DNA from: Lachnospiraceae bacterium
GTDB taxonomy: Bacteria > Bacillota > Clostridia > Lachnospirales > Lachnospiraceae
Assembly (NCBI GenBank): GCA_017399445.1
Contig: JAFQCM010000119.1
Location: forward strand, 1-60,953
Direction of reading: 5' to 3'
Length of the DNA: 60,953 nt
Below, piece by piece: positions 16,516 through 25,406 of the stretch (position 1 is its first letter; every line of letters starts with the position of its first letter). The notes beneath the pieces were generated by a model. It saw only the letters and a list, made by a program, of their open reading frames with translations. It did no database searches and was not told the origin of the DNA. The translations under genes and the position numbers were made by a program.

Positions 16516-18102
16516 ATGACTATTAACTCACTTGCATTTCTGATATTTTTTATGGTACTTACCATTCTATATTATCTTCCTTTTGTGAAAAAGTATCAGT
16601 GGGTATTATTATTGGCTGCCAGTTATATTTTTTATACACTGGCAGGCAATCATAATTTGATTTATATTATCATTACTACCATAGTTACTTATATTGGAGC
16701 AATTTTGCTGGATAGGAAAAATACTATTCAGGAAGAGTATGTAAAAGCACATAAGGGAATTTTACCAAAACAGGAAATTAAAGATTATAAAGAAAAAATA
16801 AAAAAAGAAAAACACAAAATCACATTTTTTTGTGTGTTCATAAACTTAGGAATGTTGATTGTTATTAAATATGGAAGCTTTCTTATGGGAAATGTAGGGC
16901 GTATATTTGGAAAAGAGAATTTGTCAGACATTTCTTTTTTACAGATTGCGGTTCCTTTGGGAATTTCTTATTATACTTTAATTAGCATTGGATATTTATT
17001 AGATGTATCTAAAGGAAAGTGCAAAAGCGAAAAGAATCTCTTTAAGACAGCACTGTTTGTTTCCTATTTCCCGCAAATCACGCAAGGGCCTTTCAGCCGT
17101 TTTACTGAGATGGCACCTAGACTTTTTACTAGTCATAAATTTTCTTATGAAAATCTTTCTTATGGATGTCAAAGAATACTATGGGGATTTTTTAAGAAAA
17201 TGGTAATTGCAGACAGAATGAAACCTATGGTGGATGCTATTTTTGAAAACTACCAGGAATGTAGCGGATTTTCATTGCTTTTAGGATGTATGTATTTTTC
17301 AATTCAGTTATATGCAGATTTTTCCGGCTATATGGATATTGTGTGTGGGTGTTCTAATATTCTGGGAATTGAGCTGGCAGAAAACTTCAAACGTCCATTT
17401 TTCTCTAAGTCTTTAGCAGAATATTGGAGAAGATGGCACATTACTTTGTGTTCCTGGTTTAGAGATTATTTGTTCTATCCATTATCTATTTCAAAGGCAG
17501 CAGTTAAATTTGGAAGAATAGGTAAGAAAATTCTTCCGCCATCCATTGCAAAGTTGGTACCATCTATTTTTGCGTTATCTATTATCTGGCTGTCTACAGG
17601 ATTATGGCATGATGCAAGCTGGAGATACGTTTTCTGGGGCATTTATAATGGAGTGATTATTATTGCTTCTATGTGTTTAGAACCTTGGTTTATAAAAATA
17701 GAAAAGAAACTGAATATTAAGGCGGAAAATAAACTTTTCCAGGGATTTCAGATGATAAGAACTTTTTTGATTATTAGTCTGTTGAAGGTATTTCCAATTG
17801 CAAATTCCACCAAAGGGTCTTTGGTAATTTTATATAAGATTTTCTTTGAATTCCAAATGGAACTTAGTCGGGCTGCATGTTTTCCAACATTTAAAACAGA
17901 AGATTTCTTCTGTGTTGGAATTGGATTATTAATATTTATATATGTAAGTTTTAAACAGGAAAAAGCACCAATGCATGAAAGTATTAACAGATGTCCTTTT
18001 GTGGTTCGCTGGGCGATATATTTAGTATTGCTTCTTATGATTTTAACCTTTGGAGTGTTTGATACGGGGTTAACAGGAGGATTTGAATATGCACAATATT
18101 AA
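16516..18102 (+). CDS. MBOAT family O-acyltransferase (DltB/AlgI-like)
   Basis: This 528-residue polytopic membrane protein belongs to the MBOAT family. Visible signatures are PLGISYYTL, FPQITQGPF, YADFSGYMDI, the RRWHITLCSWFRDYLFYP region, and the catalytic His (His365) in TGLWHDASWRYVFWG. DltB and AlgI relatives move acyl groups from a cytoplasmic carrier through the membrane onto teichoic acid or exopolysaccharide. The preceding gene encodes a carrier and the following one an SGNH protein, the same partners as in dlt and alg systems. It overlaps the next gene by 14 bp. The acceptor polymer is not encoded in the window. Confidence 0.9.
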   Translation: MTINSLAFLIFFMVLTILYYLPFVKKYQWVLLLAASYIFYTLAGNHNLIYIIITTIVTYIGAILLDRKNTIQEEYVKAHKGILPKQEIKDYKEKIKKEKHKITFFCVFINLGMLIVIKYGSFLMGNVGRIFGKENLSDISFLQIAVPLGISYYTLISIGYLLDVSKGKCKSEKNLFKTALFVSYFPQITQGPFSRFTEMAPRLFTSHKFSYENLSYGCQRILWGFFKKMVIADRMKPMVDAIFENYQECSGFSLLLGCMYFSIQLYADFSGYMDIVCGCSNILGIELAENFKRPFFSKSLAEYWRRWHITLCSWFRDYLFYPLSISKAAVKFGRIGKKILPPSIAKLVPSIFALSIIWLSTGLWHDASWRYVFWGIYNGVIIIASMCLEPWFIKIEKKLNIKAENKLFQGFQMIRTFLIISLLKVFPIANSTKGSLVILYKIFFEFQMELSRAACFPTFKTEDFFCVGIGLLIFIYVSFKQEKAPMHESINRCPFVVRWAIYLVLLLMILTFGVFDTGLTGGFEYAQY

Positions 18103-19126
18103 GAAAATTGCAATACGATTAGTTTTAATTATAGTGGTAGTAACAGTATATGATAGTATTATTGATTATTTGTATCGACCATACAAAGATAGTGTGACTT
18201 ATACCATGCAAGATCGTAAGAAACTGGAAGGAACTCTTGAAACTGTATTTATTGGTACTTCTCGTGTTCAGCGAGGGATATCTCCGGAAATTATGAATGA
18301 AGAGTTAGGGACAGTTAGTTTTAATATGGCAACCAGCCTTCAACTTATGGATGGGACATATCATCTGCTTAGCTCTGTTGCAGAAGAAAATCCGGTGGAA
18401 ACTGTATTTCTCGGAGTGGCACCGGAATTAATGCTAAGTGATAATGATGCTACACGTTCTAAGGTATTGGTTTATGAACGTATGATGGATTGGAAAGACA
18501 GACTCTCTTATTTAATTGATTGTTGTCCTATGCAGGAATGGCCATATATAACACTATATTCAACACAGGTGGAAGACTATTTCGATTTTGATTTTGTGGA
18601 AAAGAATGTAGAATTCAAGCAATCAGAAGAATACAAAACCAGAAAAACAGGTAAGATTAGATATCGTAATAATGGAATGTACTCTTTGAAGAAAAGTACA
18701 GATGACCCACAGGTTACCTTTTTGGAAAAAAAGGAGAGTATATTCCAGCCGAGTTCTGTTAATAAGGAAAAAGAAGAGTATTTTAAAAAGACAATAGAGT
18801 ATTGTAAAGAAAATAATATAGAAGTAGTGCTTGTGAATATGCCTATTAGTGGAAATTTAATTGAAGAATTAGGAGATGTTACAACAATACATGATTATTA
18901 CAGTGGAATTGCTGAAGAATATGAAATTGCGTTTTTTGATTTTAATTACTACAAAAAACTGGAGGAAACTTTTGATAATCAGCGATTTGAAAACGAAAAA
19001 CATTTAAACTATGGAGGAGCAAAAGTATTCACGAAAGTGTTGGCTGAAGTATATAAGTCATATCAAAATGGAGAGGATATGAATAAGTATTTTATGGATA
19101 CCTGTCCATATTATGTTGCAGAGTAG
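18089..19126 (+). CDS. membrane-anchored SGNH-like protein (DltD/AlgX-like partner of MBOAT)
   Basis: This 345-residue protein has one N-terminal TM helix (about residues 6-24) and a large extracytoplasmic domain. An SGNH-type nucleophile motif appears as FIGTSRVQRG, and a C-terminal block V-like motif as EKHLNYGGAKVF, where the His would be catalytic. DltD and AlgX/AlgJ proteins with this fold act outside the membrane with an MBOAT partner to finish O-acyl transfer. The ATG at 18089 is chosen because AGGAGG (18075-18080) is 8 bases upstream; an earlier TTG at 18083 is too close to it. No terminator separates it from the two-component genes downstream. Confidence 0.75.
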   Translation: MHNIKKIAIRLVLIIVVVTVYDSIIDYLYRPYKDSVTYTMQDRKKLEGTLETVFIGTSRVQRGISPEIMNEELGTVSFNMATSLQLMDGTYHLLSSVAEENPVETVFLGVAPELMLSDNDATRSKVLVYERMMDWKDRLSYLIDCCPMQEWPYITLYSTQVEDYFDFDFVEKNVEFKQSEEYKTRKTGKIRYRNNGMYSLKKSTDDPQVTFLEKKESIFQPSSVNKEKEEYFKKTIEYCKENNIEVVLVNMPISGNLIEELGDVTTIHDYYSGIAEEYEIAFFDFNYYKKLEETFDNQRFENEKHLNYGGAKVFTKVLAEVYKSYQNGEDMNKYFMDTCPYYVAE

Positions 19127-19176
19127 ACAATTATAAGGCTGTTTAAACGGGCTTTGTGCCTATGGGAGAGAATGAA

Positions 19177-19866
19177 ATGAGTCAGTATACTGTTTTAGTA
19201 GTAGAAGATGAAAAGAAACTTTTACAAACATTAAGTGATTTTTTAACACTGAATGGATATTCTGTAATTAAAGCAGATGATGGAGAGGCAGCAATAGAGA
19301 AAGCAAGAGCGCATATCCATACCATTGATATTATTTTGCTGGATATTATGTTGCCTAGGAAAAATGGTTATGAAGTATTAAAAGAAATCCGGAACTATTC
19401 TAATGTTCCGGTAATTCTGCTTACCGCAAAATCTGAAATTGAAGATCAATTAGAGGGATTTGAATGTGGAGCGGATGATTATATTACAAAACCTTATACA
19501 TTATCCATTATTAAAGTACATATTGAAGCAGTGCTCAAACGTGCAGGAAAACTGAAGGAATGTATGGAATGTAATGATATCCGTTTGGAAGTGAAAACCC
19601 AAAAAGTATTTTGTAAGGGAGAATATATTGAAACAACCCCAAAAGAATTTGAATTATTACAATACTTTATGGAAAATCAGGGTATTGTGTTAGAAAGAAA
19701 TCGTATCCTGGATGCTGTGTGGGGGTATTATTATGTAGGTGATATCCGAACGGTGGATACATTGGTAAAACAGTTACGTAAAAAAATAAAAGATAGTAAC
19801 TGTATTCGGTCTGTATATGGAGTAGGATACGTGTTTGGTGGTGAGGTGAATGATGAAAAAGATTAA
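19177..19866 (+). CDS. OmpR/PhoB-family response regulator
   Basis: This 229-residue two-domain regulator has a receiver domain with the acidic pair EDE (10-12), phosphoacceptor Asp56 in ILLDIMLP, and conserved Lys in TKPY. A C-terminal winged-helix DNA-binding domain ends in the TVDTLVKQLRKK recognition region and VYGVGYVF. The ATG at 19177 has a GGGAGAG ribosome site 6 bases upstream; an in-frame GTG at 19156 does not. It overlaps the sensor kinase gene by 17 bp. With no terminator between it and the acylation genes, it is likely to control that cluster. Candidate sites are the 11-bp direct repeats at 8624 and 12131. Confidence 0.92.
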   Translation: MSQYTVLVVEDEKKLLQTLSDFLTLNGYSVIKADDGEAAIEKARAHIHTIDIILLDIMLPRKNGYEVLKEIRNYSNVPVILLTAKSEIEDQLEGFECGADDYITKPYTLSIIKVHIEAVLKRAGKLKECMECNDIRLEVKTQKVFCKGEYIETTPKEFELLQYFMENQGIVLERNRILDAVWGYYYVGDIRTVDTLVKQLRKKIKDSNCIRSVYGVGYVFGGEVNDEKD

Positions 19867-21295
19867 TACAAGAATGATTTTCATGCAATGTGTTTTTCTT
19901 ATGGTTGTAATTGGAGGCAGTATTATTCTATACAACCTGCTGGGCCCTTCCTTATACCGGAATTATAGAATTAATGAAGCGAAAGAAGCCTTTGAAACAT
20001 TAAAGGATATAGACTTAGGAGATATTGGAGAAGACAAAGAATTTATTCAGAATTATGAAAACGCTAATTTTAATTTTATTATAGCAGATGAGTATATGAA
20101 GCGAGTGTATTCCACTCAAGACATGGTAGATATTTATAAAAATATCCAAATTCGACAAAATGACTTTTCCAACCCGCCATTAGTTATTATTAAAAAAAAT
20201 CAGAGAAATGAAAATATAAGACTTTTAGGTCTGCTTAAACAGGGAGACCACACCTATTATGTAAATATCAAAGACCGGCTAAAATCAGTATCTGATTCTT
20301 TTGAATTTTCAGTAGTAATTTTGGAAGGGATTTTTTCGGTTAGTTTGGTTATAGGGAGCATAGTGATGTATTATATGTCCAATCGACTATCGAAACCGAT
20401 TAAGGAATTGGAGGTAATTGCAAAGAAAATTGCCAAAAGAAATTTCTGTCAGAAGGCAGAAGAAAAAGGAAAATTTGAAGAATTAAACAGCCTTGCCTGC
20501 AGTATTAATTCTATGTCAGAACAAATACAAACATATATACAGGATATGGAGATAAACAAAGAGAAAATGTTGCAGCAAAGATTGCAACAGGAACATATGA
20601 CAAAGGCCAGGAAAGACTTTGTGTCCAATATATCCCATGAACTAAAAACTCCGTTGGCAGTGATTTCTAGTCAGGTGGAAATGTTAGAGTATTTAACAGA
20701 AAAGTCAGAACGGGAGTATTATTATACCTCCATTCAGGAGGAAATCACCAAAATGTCTGATATGGTTGGAAATCTTTTGGATATTACCGCAATAGAATAT
20801 AATATGGGACGAGTTGAGAAGAAAAAACTTTTATTAAATGATGTAGTTGGTTATATGCTGTTAAAATATGATGCTTTATTTCAGCGAAAAAATATTAGTG
20901 TGGAAACAGAATTAGAAGGAGAGTGTAATATATGGGCTGATAAAGAATATATAGAACAGGCAGTGAGCAATTATATTATGAATGCAATTCAACATACGGA
21001 TAAAGGAAAAAGAATCAAGATTACCTTGAAAAAATCAGCACAGGATATTTGCTTTAAAGTATATAATCAAGGAGAACAGATCCCGCAGGAAGAGTTGGAT
21101 AATATATGGAAAAGTTTTTATGTGGCAGAACAGGAAAGAAAAGGAGAAAATGGAATGTCACATACAGGGCTTGGATTGAATATTGTTAAAAGTGTGATGG
21201 AAATGCACGAAGGCAAATGTGGTGTCCGAAATTTGGAGAATGGAGTGGAATTTTGGTTTAGGCTTCCAATACAGTCACTAGAAGAAACAAAATAG
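19850..21295 (+). CDS. membrane sensor histidine kinase (VanS/PhoR-like)
   Basis: This 481-residue kinase has TM1 at about 10-31, an extracytoplasmic sensor region of ~120 residues, TM2 at about 154-176, then HAMP (177-230). The HisKA domain has phosphoacceptor His263 in NISHELKTPLA, and the HATPase domain has an N-box (NYIMNAIQHT), G1 and a GLGLNIV G2 box. It is paired with the overlapping response regulator gene. The sensor domain is not similar to any domain I recognise, so the signal is unknown; the context suggests an envelope or substrate signal for the acylation cluster. Confidence 0.92.
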   Translation: MMKKINTRMIFMQCVFLMVVIGGSIILYNLLGPSLYRNYRINEAKEAFETLKDIDLGDIGEDKEFIQNYENANFNFIIADEYMKRVYSTQDMVDIYKNIQIRQNDFSNPPLVIIKKNQRNENIRLLGLLKQGDHTYYVNIKDRLKSVSDSFEFSVVILEGIFSVSLVIGSIVMYYMSNRLSKPIKELEVIAKKIAKRNFCQKAEEKGKFEELNSLACSINSMSEQIQTYIQDMEINKEKMLQQRLQQEHMTKARKDFVSNISHELKTPLAVISSQVEMLEYLTEKSEREYYYTSIQEEITKMSDMVGNLLDITAIEYNMGRVEKKKLLLNDVVGYMLLKYDALFQRKNISVETELEGECNIWADKEYIEQAVSNYIMNAIQHTDKGKRIKITLKKSAQDICFKVYNQGEQIPQEELDNIWKSFYVAEQERKGENGMSHTGLGLNIVKSVMEMHEGKCGVRNLENGVEFWFRLPIQSLEETK

Positions 21296-21353
21296 ATTAA
21301 GAAAAAAGTGCCAGAAATGAGATATTCAATCCTGGCACTTTTTTTCTTAATCT
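21295..21353. terminator. bidirectional terminator between the kinase and DUF1292 genes
   Basis: A perfect 9-bp core (21306-21314 with 21332-21340, AAGTGCCAG/CTGGCACTT) extends through A- and T-rich flanks to almost 20 bp per arm, with T tracts on both strands. The arms include the stop codons of both convergent genes. Confidence 0.92.
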
Positions 21354-21664
21354 TCGTCTAAATCCACATAAAGTTCGCCATATTCTTCATCATCCTGCCA
21401 TTCATCAAAAGCATCTGCCACCATTTCATATTCTTCTTCAGATTCGATGTTTTCAATACGAGGAAGCTCTTCTTCTTCAAAATAACGGTAAAGCAAAGCT
21501 TCATCTTCTGGTAAACCATGACCTGGCTGTGGGAGCAATGCAATATAATCCTGCTCACCTACTGTAAATATAGTTAAAATTTCACAATCCACTTCCTGGT
21601 CATCATCTAATGTAAGAGTTACAACAATATCTTCGTCTTCGTTAAAATTATTTTTTTTACTCAT
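21347..21664 (-). CDS. DUF1292 family small acidic protein
   Basis: This very acidic 105-residue protein matches the DUF1292 (YrzB-type) family, widespread in Firmicutes. The core pattern is visible: DIVVTLTLDDDQEVDCEIL, then YIALLPQ and a YRYFEEE segment. The function of the family is unknown; there is no signal peptide, membrane segment or catalytic motif. SD AAAGGAC is just upstream of the ATG. It is a single gene ending in the shared terminator with the sensor kinase. Confidence 0.88.
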   Translation of the reverse strand: MSKKNNFNEDEDIVVTLTLDDDQEVDCEILTIFTVGEQDYIALLPQPGHGLPEDEALLYRYFEEEELPRIENIESEEEYEMVADAFDEWQDDEEYGELYVDLDED

Positions 21665-21848
21665 TTTTTTGTCCTTTCTTATTTTTATCTTAATCTATAA
21701 TGTAACAAAAACATCAGTGGATTGCAATAAATTCATGTAAAAAATAAGAAAAATTCTAAAAATTCAGTTGACTTTCTGAAAGATTATAATAAAATAGAAA
21801 TATCTTTAAGAAAATCTTAAGAAAAGACAGTTTGGAAGGAGAACAACG

Positions 21849-22349
21849 GTGGCTATAGGCAATACAATGGAAGAACGCAGTAGTGAAAGAAAGAATGCAG
21901 GAGCGCGTTCTTACCAGAGAAGAAACAATGAAACAGGCGAAAGAGGGGAAGGAAGCAAATCCTACAATAAGCCTTACAGCAAACAAAGAAATGGCGACAA
22001 ACCTTATCAGAAAAGATTTGATAAGGACAAAGAGGAAACAGATTACAAAGGAAATGGATACCGGGGAAAGGACAATGGAAGAAATGGAGATTATAGAAAT
22101 TCAAAATCTCAGCCTTCCAGAGAAAGTTCTAAAATCAAGGAACAGCAACCAGATAAAATGGATGTAGTAAAACGTCTGGAAAAAGAAAAAAAAGCTATGC
22201 AGAAGAAAAATAATACTCAGAACAGCTTAAAAGGCAAGGCGAATACAGGTCGAGTACAGCGTCCGATAAAAAGAAGCAATAATATCGACTGGACAAGAGA
22301 ATATGAAAATGATTCATATGATGATGACGATATGAGTTATATGTATTAA
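21849..22349 (+). CDS. low-complexity basic protein of unknown function
   Basis: This 166-residue protein starts at GTG with a strong SD (GGAAGGAG). It is dominated by Arg, Lys, Asn, Gly, Ser and Tyr without hydrophobic segments, i.e. intrinsically disordered. Short units such as YNKPYSKQR and KPYQKRFDK recall RGG/YR-type RNA-binding tails. The C-terminus switches to an acidic Asp/Tyr stretch (NDSYDDDDMSYMY). A likely promoter is TTGACT-N16-TAAAAT at about 21768-21795. I do not recognise a named family. Codon use looks like that of its neighbours, so it is probably a real gene rather than a chance frame. Confidence 0.6.
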   Translation: MAIGNTMEERSSERKNAGARSYQRRNNETGERGEGSKSYNKPYSKQRNGDKPYQKRFDKDKEETDYKGNGYRGKDNGRNGDYRNSKSQPSRESSKIKEQQPDKMDVVKRLEKEKKAMQKKNNTQNSLKGKANTGRVQRPIKRSNNIDWTREYENDSYDDDDMSYMY

Positions 22350-22365
22350 TTAAAAGGAAGGAATA

Positions 22366-22394
22366 ACTGCTGTTCACAGAAAATTGTGAGCAGT
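22366..22394 (+). other. imperfect hairpin downstream of the basic protein gene
   Basis: An imperfect stem (CTGCTGTTCACA paired with TTGTGAGCAG, about 22367-22395) follows the basic-protein gene but has no T tract. It is a weak terminator candidate at best. Confidence 0.3.
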
Positions 22395-22403
22395 AGAAAA
22401 AGA

Positions 22404-22480
22404 ATATAATTTGTCACCGGAAATAGAGAGGAAGGGCTTGACAAATTATATTTTTAACCATATACTTTGAATATCAAACT
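22404..22480 (+). promoter_or_regulatory. fab operon promoter with two overlapping inverted repeats
   Basis: TTGACA (22438-22443), 17-bp spacer, TATACT (22461-22466) is a near-perfect sigma-A promoter. A perfect 13-bp inverted repeat (22404-22416 with 22439-22451) covers the -35. A second palindrome, TTTGA-ATA-TCAAA (22466-22478), starts on the last base of the -10. The second resembles FabT (MarR-family) operators that control fatty acid synthesis genes. No fabT or fapR gene is present in the window, so the regulator must lie elsewhere. Confidence 0.75.
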
Positions 22481-22524
22481 ATTTGTTAGTAAAACTATTT
22501 GAAATGAGAAAGGAAATTAGAATT

Positions 22525-22758
22525 ATGTTAGAAAAAATGAAAGAAATTATCGCAGAACAGTTAAGTGTGGAGGCAGAAACAATTACAGAAACAACAAGCT
22601 TTAAAGAAGATTTAGGTGCTGATTCACTTGATTTATTTGAATTAGTAATGAGCTTAGAAGAAGAATATAATGTAGAAATTCCATCAGAAGACTTAGAAAA
22701 CCTTACAACTGTAGGTGAAGTTATGGACTATTTAAAGAAAAAAGGTGTGGAAGAATAA
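22525..22758 (+). CDS. acpP: acyl carrier protein
   Basis: This 77-residue housekeeping carrier for fatty acid synthesis has the phosphopantetheine site GADSLDLFELVM (modified Ser near 36) and an acidic, helical sequence of normal length. The ATG at 22525 has AAAGGAA upstream; an in-frame ATG at 22483 would add 14 residues not seen in ACPs. It is first gene of the fatty acid operon and is followed 1 bp later by fabK. Confidence 0.96.
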   Translation: MLEKMKEIIAEQLSVEAETITETTSFKEDLGADSLDLFELVMSLEEEYNVEIPSEDLENLTTVGEVMDYLKKKGVEE

Positions 22759-22759
22759 A

Positions 22760-23686
22760 ATGAAAACAAGAATAACAGAACTTCTTGGTATAGAGTATCC
22801 GATTATTCAGGGTGGTATGGCATGGGTTGCAGAACATAATCTGGCAGCAGCTGTATCCGCAGCAGGTGGACTGGGACTGATTGGTGGAGCAAGTGCTTCC
22901 GGTGATATTGTCCGTAATGAAATCAGAAAGGCAAAAGAGTTAACCGATAAACCTGTTGGTGTCAATGTAATGCTTATGAGTCCATATGCTGATGAAGTAG
23001 CACAGGTTGTAGTAGAAGAAGGAATTAAAGTTGTTACTACAGGTGCAGGAAATCCGGAAAAATATATGGATTTATGGAAGTCAGCAGGAGTAAAAGTAAT
23101 TCCGGTAGTAGCTTCTGTAGCATTAGCAAAACGTATGGCAAAATATGGAGCAGATGCAGTAATTGCAGAAGGCTGTGAATCTGGTGGACACATTGGAGAA
23201 CAGACTACTATGAGTCTGGTGCCACAGGTAGTAGATGCAGTAGAGGTTCCTGTAATTGCGGCAGGTGGAGTGGCAGACGGCAGAGGTTTTGCAGCAGCCA
23301 TGATGCTTGGTGCAGAAGCAGTGCAGATTGGAACACGTTTCGTTGCTTCCAAAGAAGCTGTAGTACATGCAAACTACAAAGAAAGAATTATCAAAGCAAA
23401 AGATATTGATTCTGAGGTAACAGGACGTTCTTATGGACATCCAATTAGAGTTTTGCGTAATCAAATGACAAGAGAATACCTTCGTATGGAAAAAGAAGGA
23501 GCAGCATTTGAAGAATTAGAACATCTTACTTTAGGTTCTTTAAGAAAAGCTGTGGTAGATGGTGATATGGCAAATGGTTCTGTTATGGCAGGACAGATTG
23601 CTGGTTTAATTAAAGATGAAAAGTCCTGTGAAGAAATTATCAAAGATATTATGACACAGGCAGAAGCATTACTTAAAATTCAGTAA
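22760..23686 (+). CDS. fabK: enoyl-ACP reductase II (FabK)
   Basis: FabK is the FMN-dependent enoyl-ACP reductase that completes each elongation cycle in many Firmicutes in place of FabI. The 308-residue protein has the TIM-barrel fingerprints IIQGGMAWVAEHNLA at the N-terminus, GCESGGHIGE (about residues 136-145) and PVIAAGGVADGRG. The ATG at 22760 is preferred over a GTG at 22745 inside acpP because it gives the standard FabK N-terminus (MKTRITELLGI). No fabI is present here. Its position after acpP is typical of clostridial fab clusters. Confidence 0.95.
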   Translation: MKTRITELLGIEYPIIQGGMAWVAEHNLAAAVSAAGGLGLIGGASASGDIVRNEIRKAKELTDKPVGVNVMLMSPYADEVAQVVVEEGIKVVTTGAGNPEKYMDLWKSAGVKVIPVVASVALAKRMAKYGADAVIAEGCESGGHIGEQTTMSLVPQVVDAVEVPVIAAGGVADGRGFAAAMMLGAEAVQIGTRFVASKEAVVHANYKERIIKAKDIDSEVTGRSYGHPIRVLRNQMTREYLRMEKEGAAFEELEHLTLGSLRKAVVDGDMANGSVMAGQIAGLIKDEKSCEEIIKDIMTQAEALLKIQ

Positions 23687-23713
23687 GAAGCAGAAAGAAT
23701 TGAGGAGAAATAT

Positions 23714-24643
23714 ATGAGCAGGATTGCATTTGTATTCCCTGGACAGGGTGCCCAGTATGTAGGAATGGGAAAAGATTTTTATGACAATTTTGATGTGTGT
23801 AAAGAAGTATTTGAAACAGCTGGTAATGTAACTGGTTTAGATATTAAGAAGATTTGCTTCGAAGAAAATGAACAGATTAATATTACAGAATACACACAGA
23901 TTGCCATGCTTACAGTGGAAGTGGCTCTTATGAAAGTACTGGAAGAAAAAGGAATCAAACCGGAGGTAACTGCAGGATTAAGTCTTGGGGAATACGGTGC
24001 ACTGGTCACAGCAGGAGTATTATCCACAGAAGATGCTTTTAAAGTAATAAGACAGCGTGGGATTTTAATGCAGGAAGCAGTCCCAACCGGTGGAGCCATG
24101 GCAGCAGTTCTTGGAATGGACAATGAAGTAATAGCAAAGATTTGTGAAGAAACAGAAGGAATTGTAAGTGTTGCAAACTATAACTGTCCTGGACAGATTG
24201 TAATTACAGGAGAAGAAACAGCAGTAGATACTGCCTGTGAAACTTTAAAGGAAAATGGTGCAAAACGCTGCGTAAAATTAAATGTAAGCGGACCATTCCA
24301 CTCAGCTATGTTAAAAGAAGCAGGGGAAAAGCTATTACAGGTATTAAATGAAGTAACTATTAGTGATATTAAAGTTCCATATCTTACTAATGTTACCGCG
24401 GATTATGTAGCAGACAAAGAAGCAGTGAAAGATTTATTAAAACAGCAGGTATATTCCTCTGTGAAATGGCAGCAGAGCGTTGAAAAAATGATTGCTGATG
24501 GAATTGATACCTTTATTGAAATCGGACCAGGAAAGACTTTGGCAGGCTTTATGAGAAAGATTGATAAAGAGAAAAAGGTAACCATGTTAAATCTGGAAAA
24601 ACAGGAAGATTTAGAAAAAATTATGGAAACAGTTCTGGGCTAA
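23714..24643 (+). CDS. fabD: malonyl-CoA:ACP transacylase
   Basis: FabD loads malonyl units from CoA to ACP. The 309-residue protein has the N-terminal [12 protein letters not shown] motif, the nucleophile elbow GLSLGEYG (Ser near residue 93) and the catalytic His in GPFHSAM (about 196-202). All match the family. SD GAGGAG. It sits within the acpP-fabK-fabD-fabG-fabF run with short gaps, so it is co-transcribed. Confidence 0.96.
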   Translation: MSRIAFVFPGQGAQYVGMGKDFYDNFDVCKEVFETAGNVTGLDIKKICFEENEQINITEYTQIAMLTVEVALMKVLEEKGIKPEVTAGLSLGEYGALVTAGVLSTEDAFKVIRQRGILMQEAVPTGGAMAAVLGMDNEVIAKICEETEGIVSVANYNCPGQIVITGEETAVDTACETLKENGAKRCVKLNVSGPFHSAMLKEAGEKLLQVLNEVTISDIKVPYLTNVTADYVADKEAVKDLLKQQVYSSVKWQQSVEKMIADGIDTFIEIGPGKTLAGFMRKIDKEKKVTMLNLEKQEDLEKIMETVLG

Positions 24644-24653
24644 GGAGGATAAT

Positions 24654-25394
24654 ATGTTAGAGGGAAAAGTTGCACTTGTTACAGGTGCTTCCAGAGGAAT
24701 TGGAAGGGAAATTGCAGTTACACTGGCACAAAAAGGTGCATCAGTAGTAATTAATTACAATGGCTCAGAAGAAAGAGCAAAAGAAGTAAAAGATGAAATC
24801 GAAAGTTTTGGCGGTACTGCAAAGCTTTATCAGTGTAATGTAGCTGATTTTGCAGCAGTAGAAACAATGATAAAAGAAGTAGTGAAAGAAATGGGAAGTC
24901 TTGATATTCTTGTGAATAATGCAGGAATTACAAAAGATAACCTTATTATGAAGATGAAAGAAGAAGATTTTGACGCGGTTATGGATATTAATCTGAAAGG
25001 TGCATTTAACACAATCAAACATGCATCTCGACAGATGTTAAAGCAGAAAAGTGGAAAAATCGTTAATATATCTTCTGTATCAGGAGTTCTTGGAAATGCA
25101 GGGCAGGCAAATTACTCTGCTTCCAAAGCAGGTGTGATTGGTCTTACAAAGGCTATGGCAAGAGAACTTGCTTCCAGACAGATTAATGTAAATGCAGTAG
25201 CTCCGGGATTTATTGATACAGATATGACAGCAGCATTATCCGAAGATGCAAAGGCTGCAAGTGTGACACAGATACCATTCGGAAGAACTGGTAAGGCAAA
25301 AGAAATTGCAAATGTGGTAGCATTTTTGGCATCAGAAGACGCTTCCTACATTACCGGACAGGTAATCAGCGTGGACGGCGGAATGGCAATATAA
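24654..25394 (+). CDS. fabG: 3-oxoacyl-ACP reductase
   Basis: FabG reduces beta-ketoacyl-ACP with NADPH. This 246-residue short-chain dehydrogenase has the cofactor motif TGASRGIG (10-17), NNAG, catalytic Ser in NISSVSG, and YSASK (Tyr and Lys). Its C-terminus ([12 protein letters not shown]) is typical of FabG. SD AAGGAGG 7 bases upstream. Placed between fabD and fabF in the fatty acid operon. Confidence 0.96.
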   Translation: MLEGKVALVTGASRGIGREIAVTLAQKGASVVINYNGSEERAKEVKDEIESFGGTAKLYQCNVADFAAVETMIKEVVKEMGSLDILVNNAGITKDNLIMKMKEEDFDAVMDINLKGAFNTIKHASRQMLKQKSGKIVNISSVSGVLGNAGQANYSASKAGVIGLTKAMARELASRQINVNAVAPGFIDTDMTAALSEDAKAASVTQIPFGRTGKAKEIANVVAFLASEDASYITGQVISVDGGMAI

Positions 25395-25406
25395 AGGAGA
25401 ATTGTT

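Noticed and set aside
9752..19126. Calling the cluster a standard dltABCD operon
   Set aside because: Two different ligases, a formyltransferase, a PP-loop ATPase and an importer are present, the SGNH protein is only DltD-like, and the order differs; D-alanine cannot be inferred.
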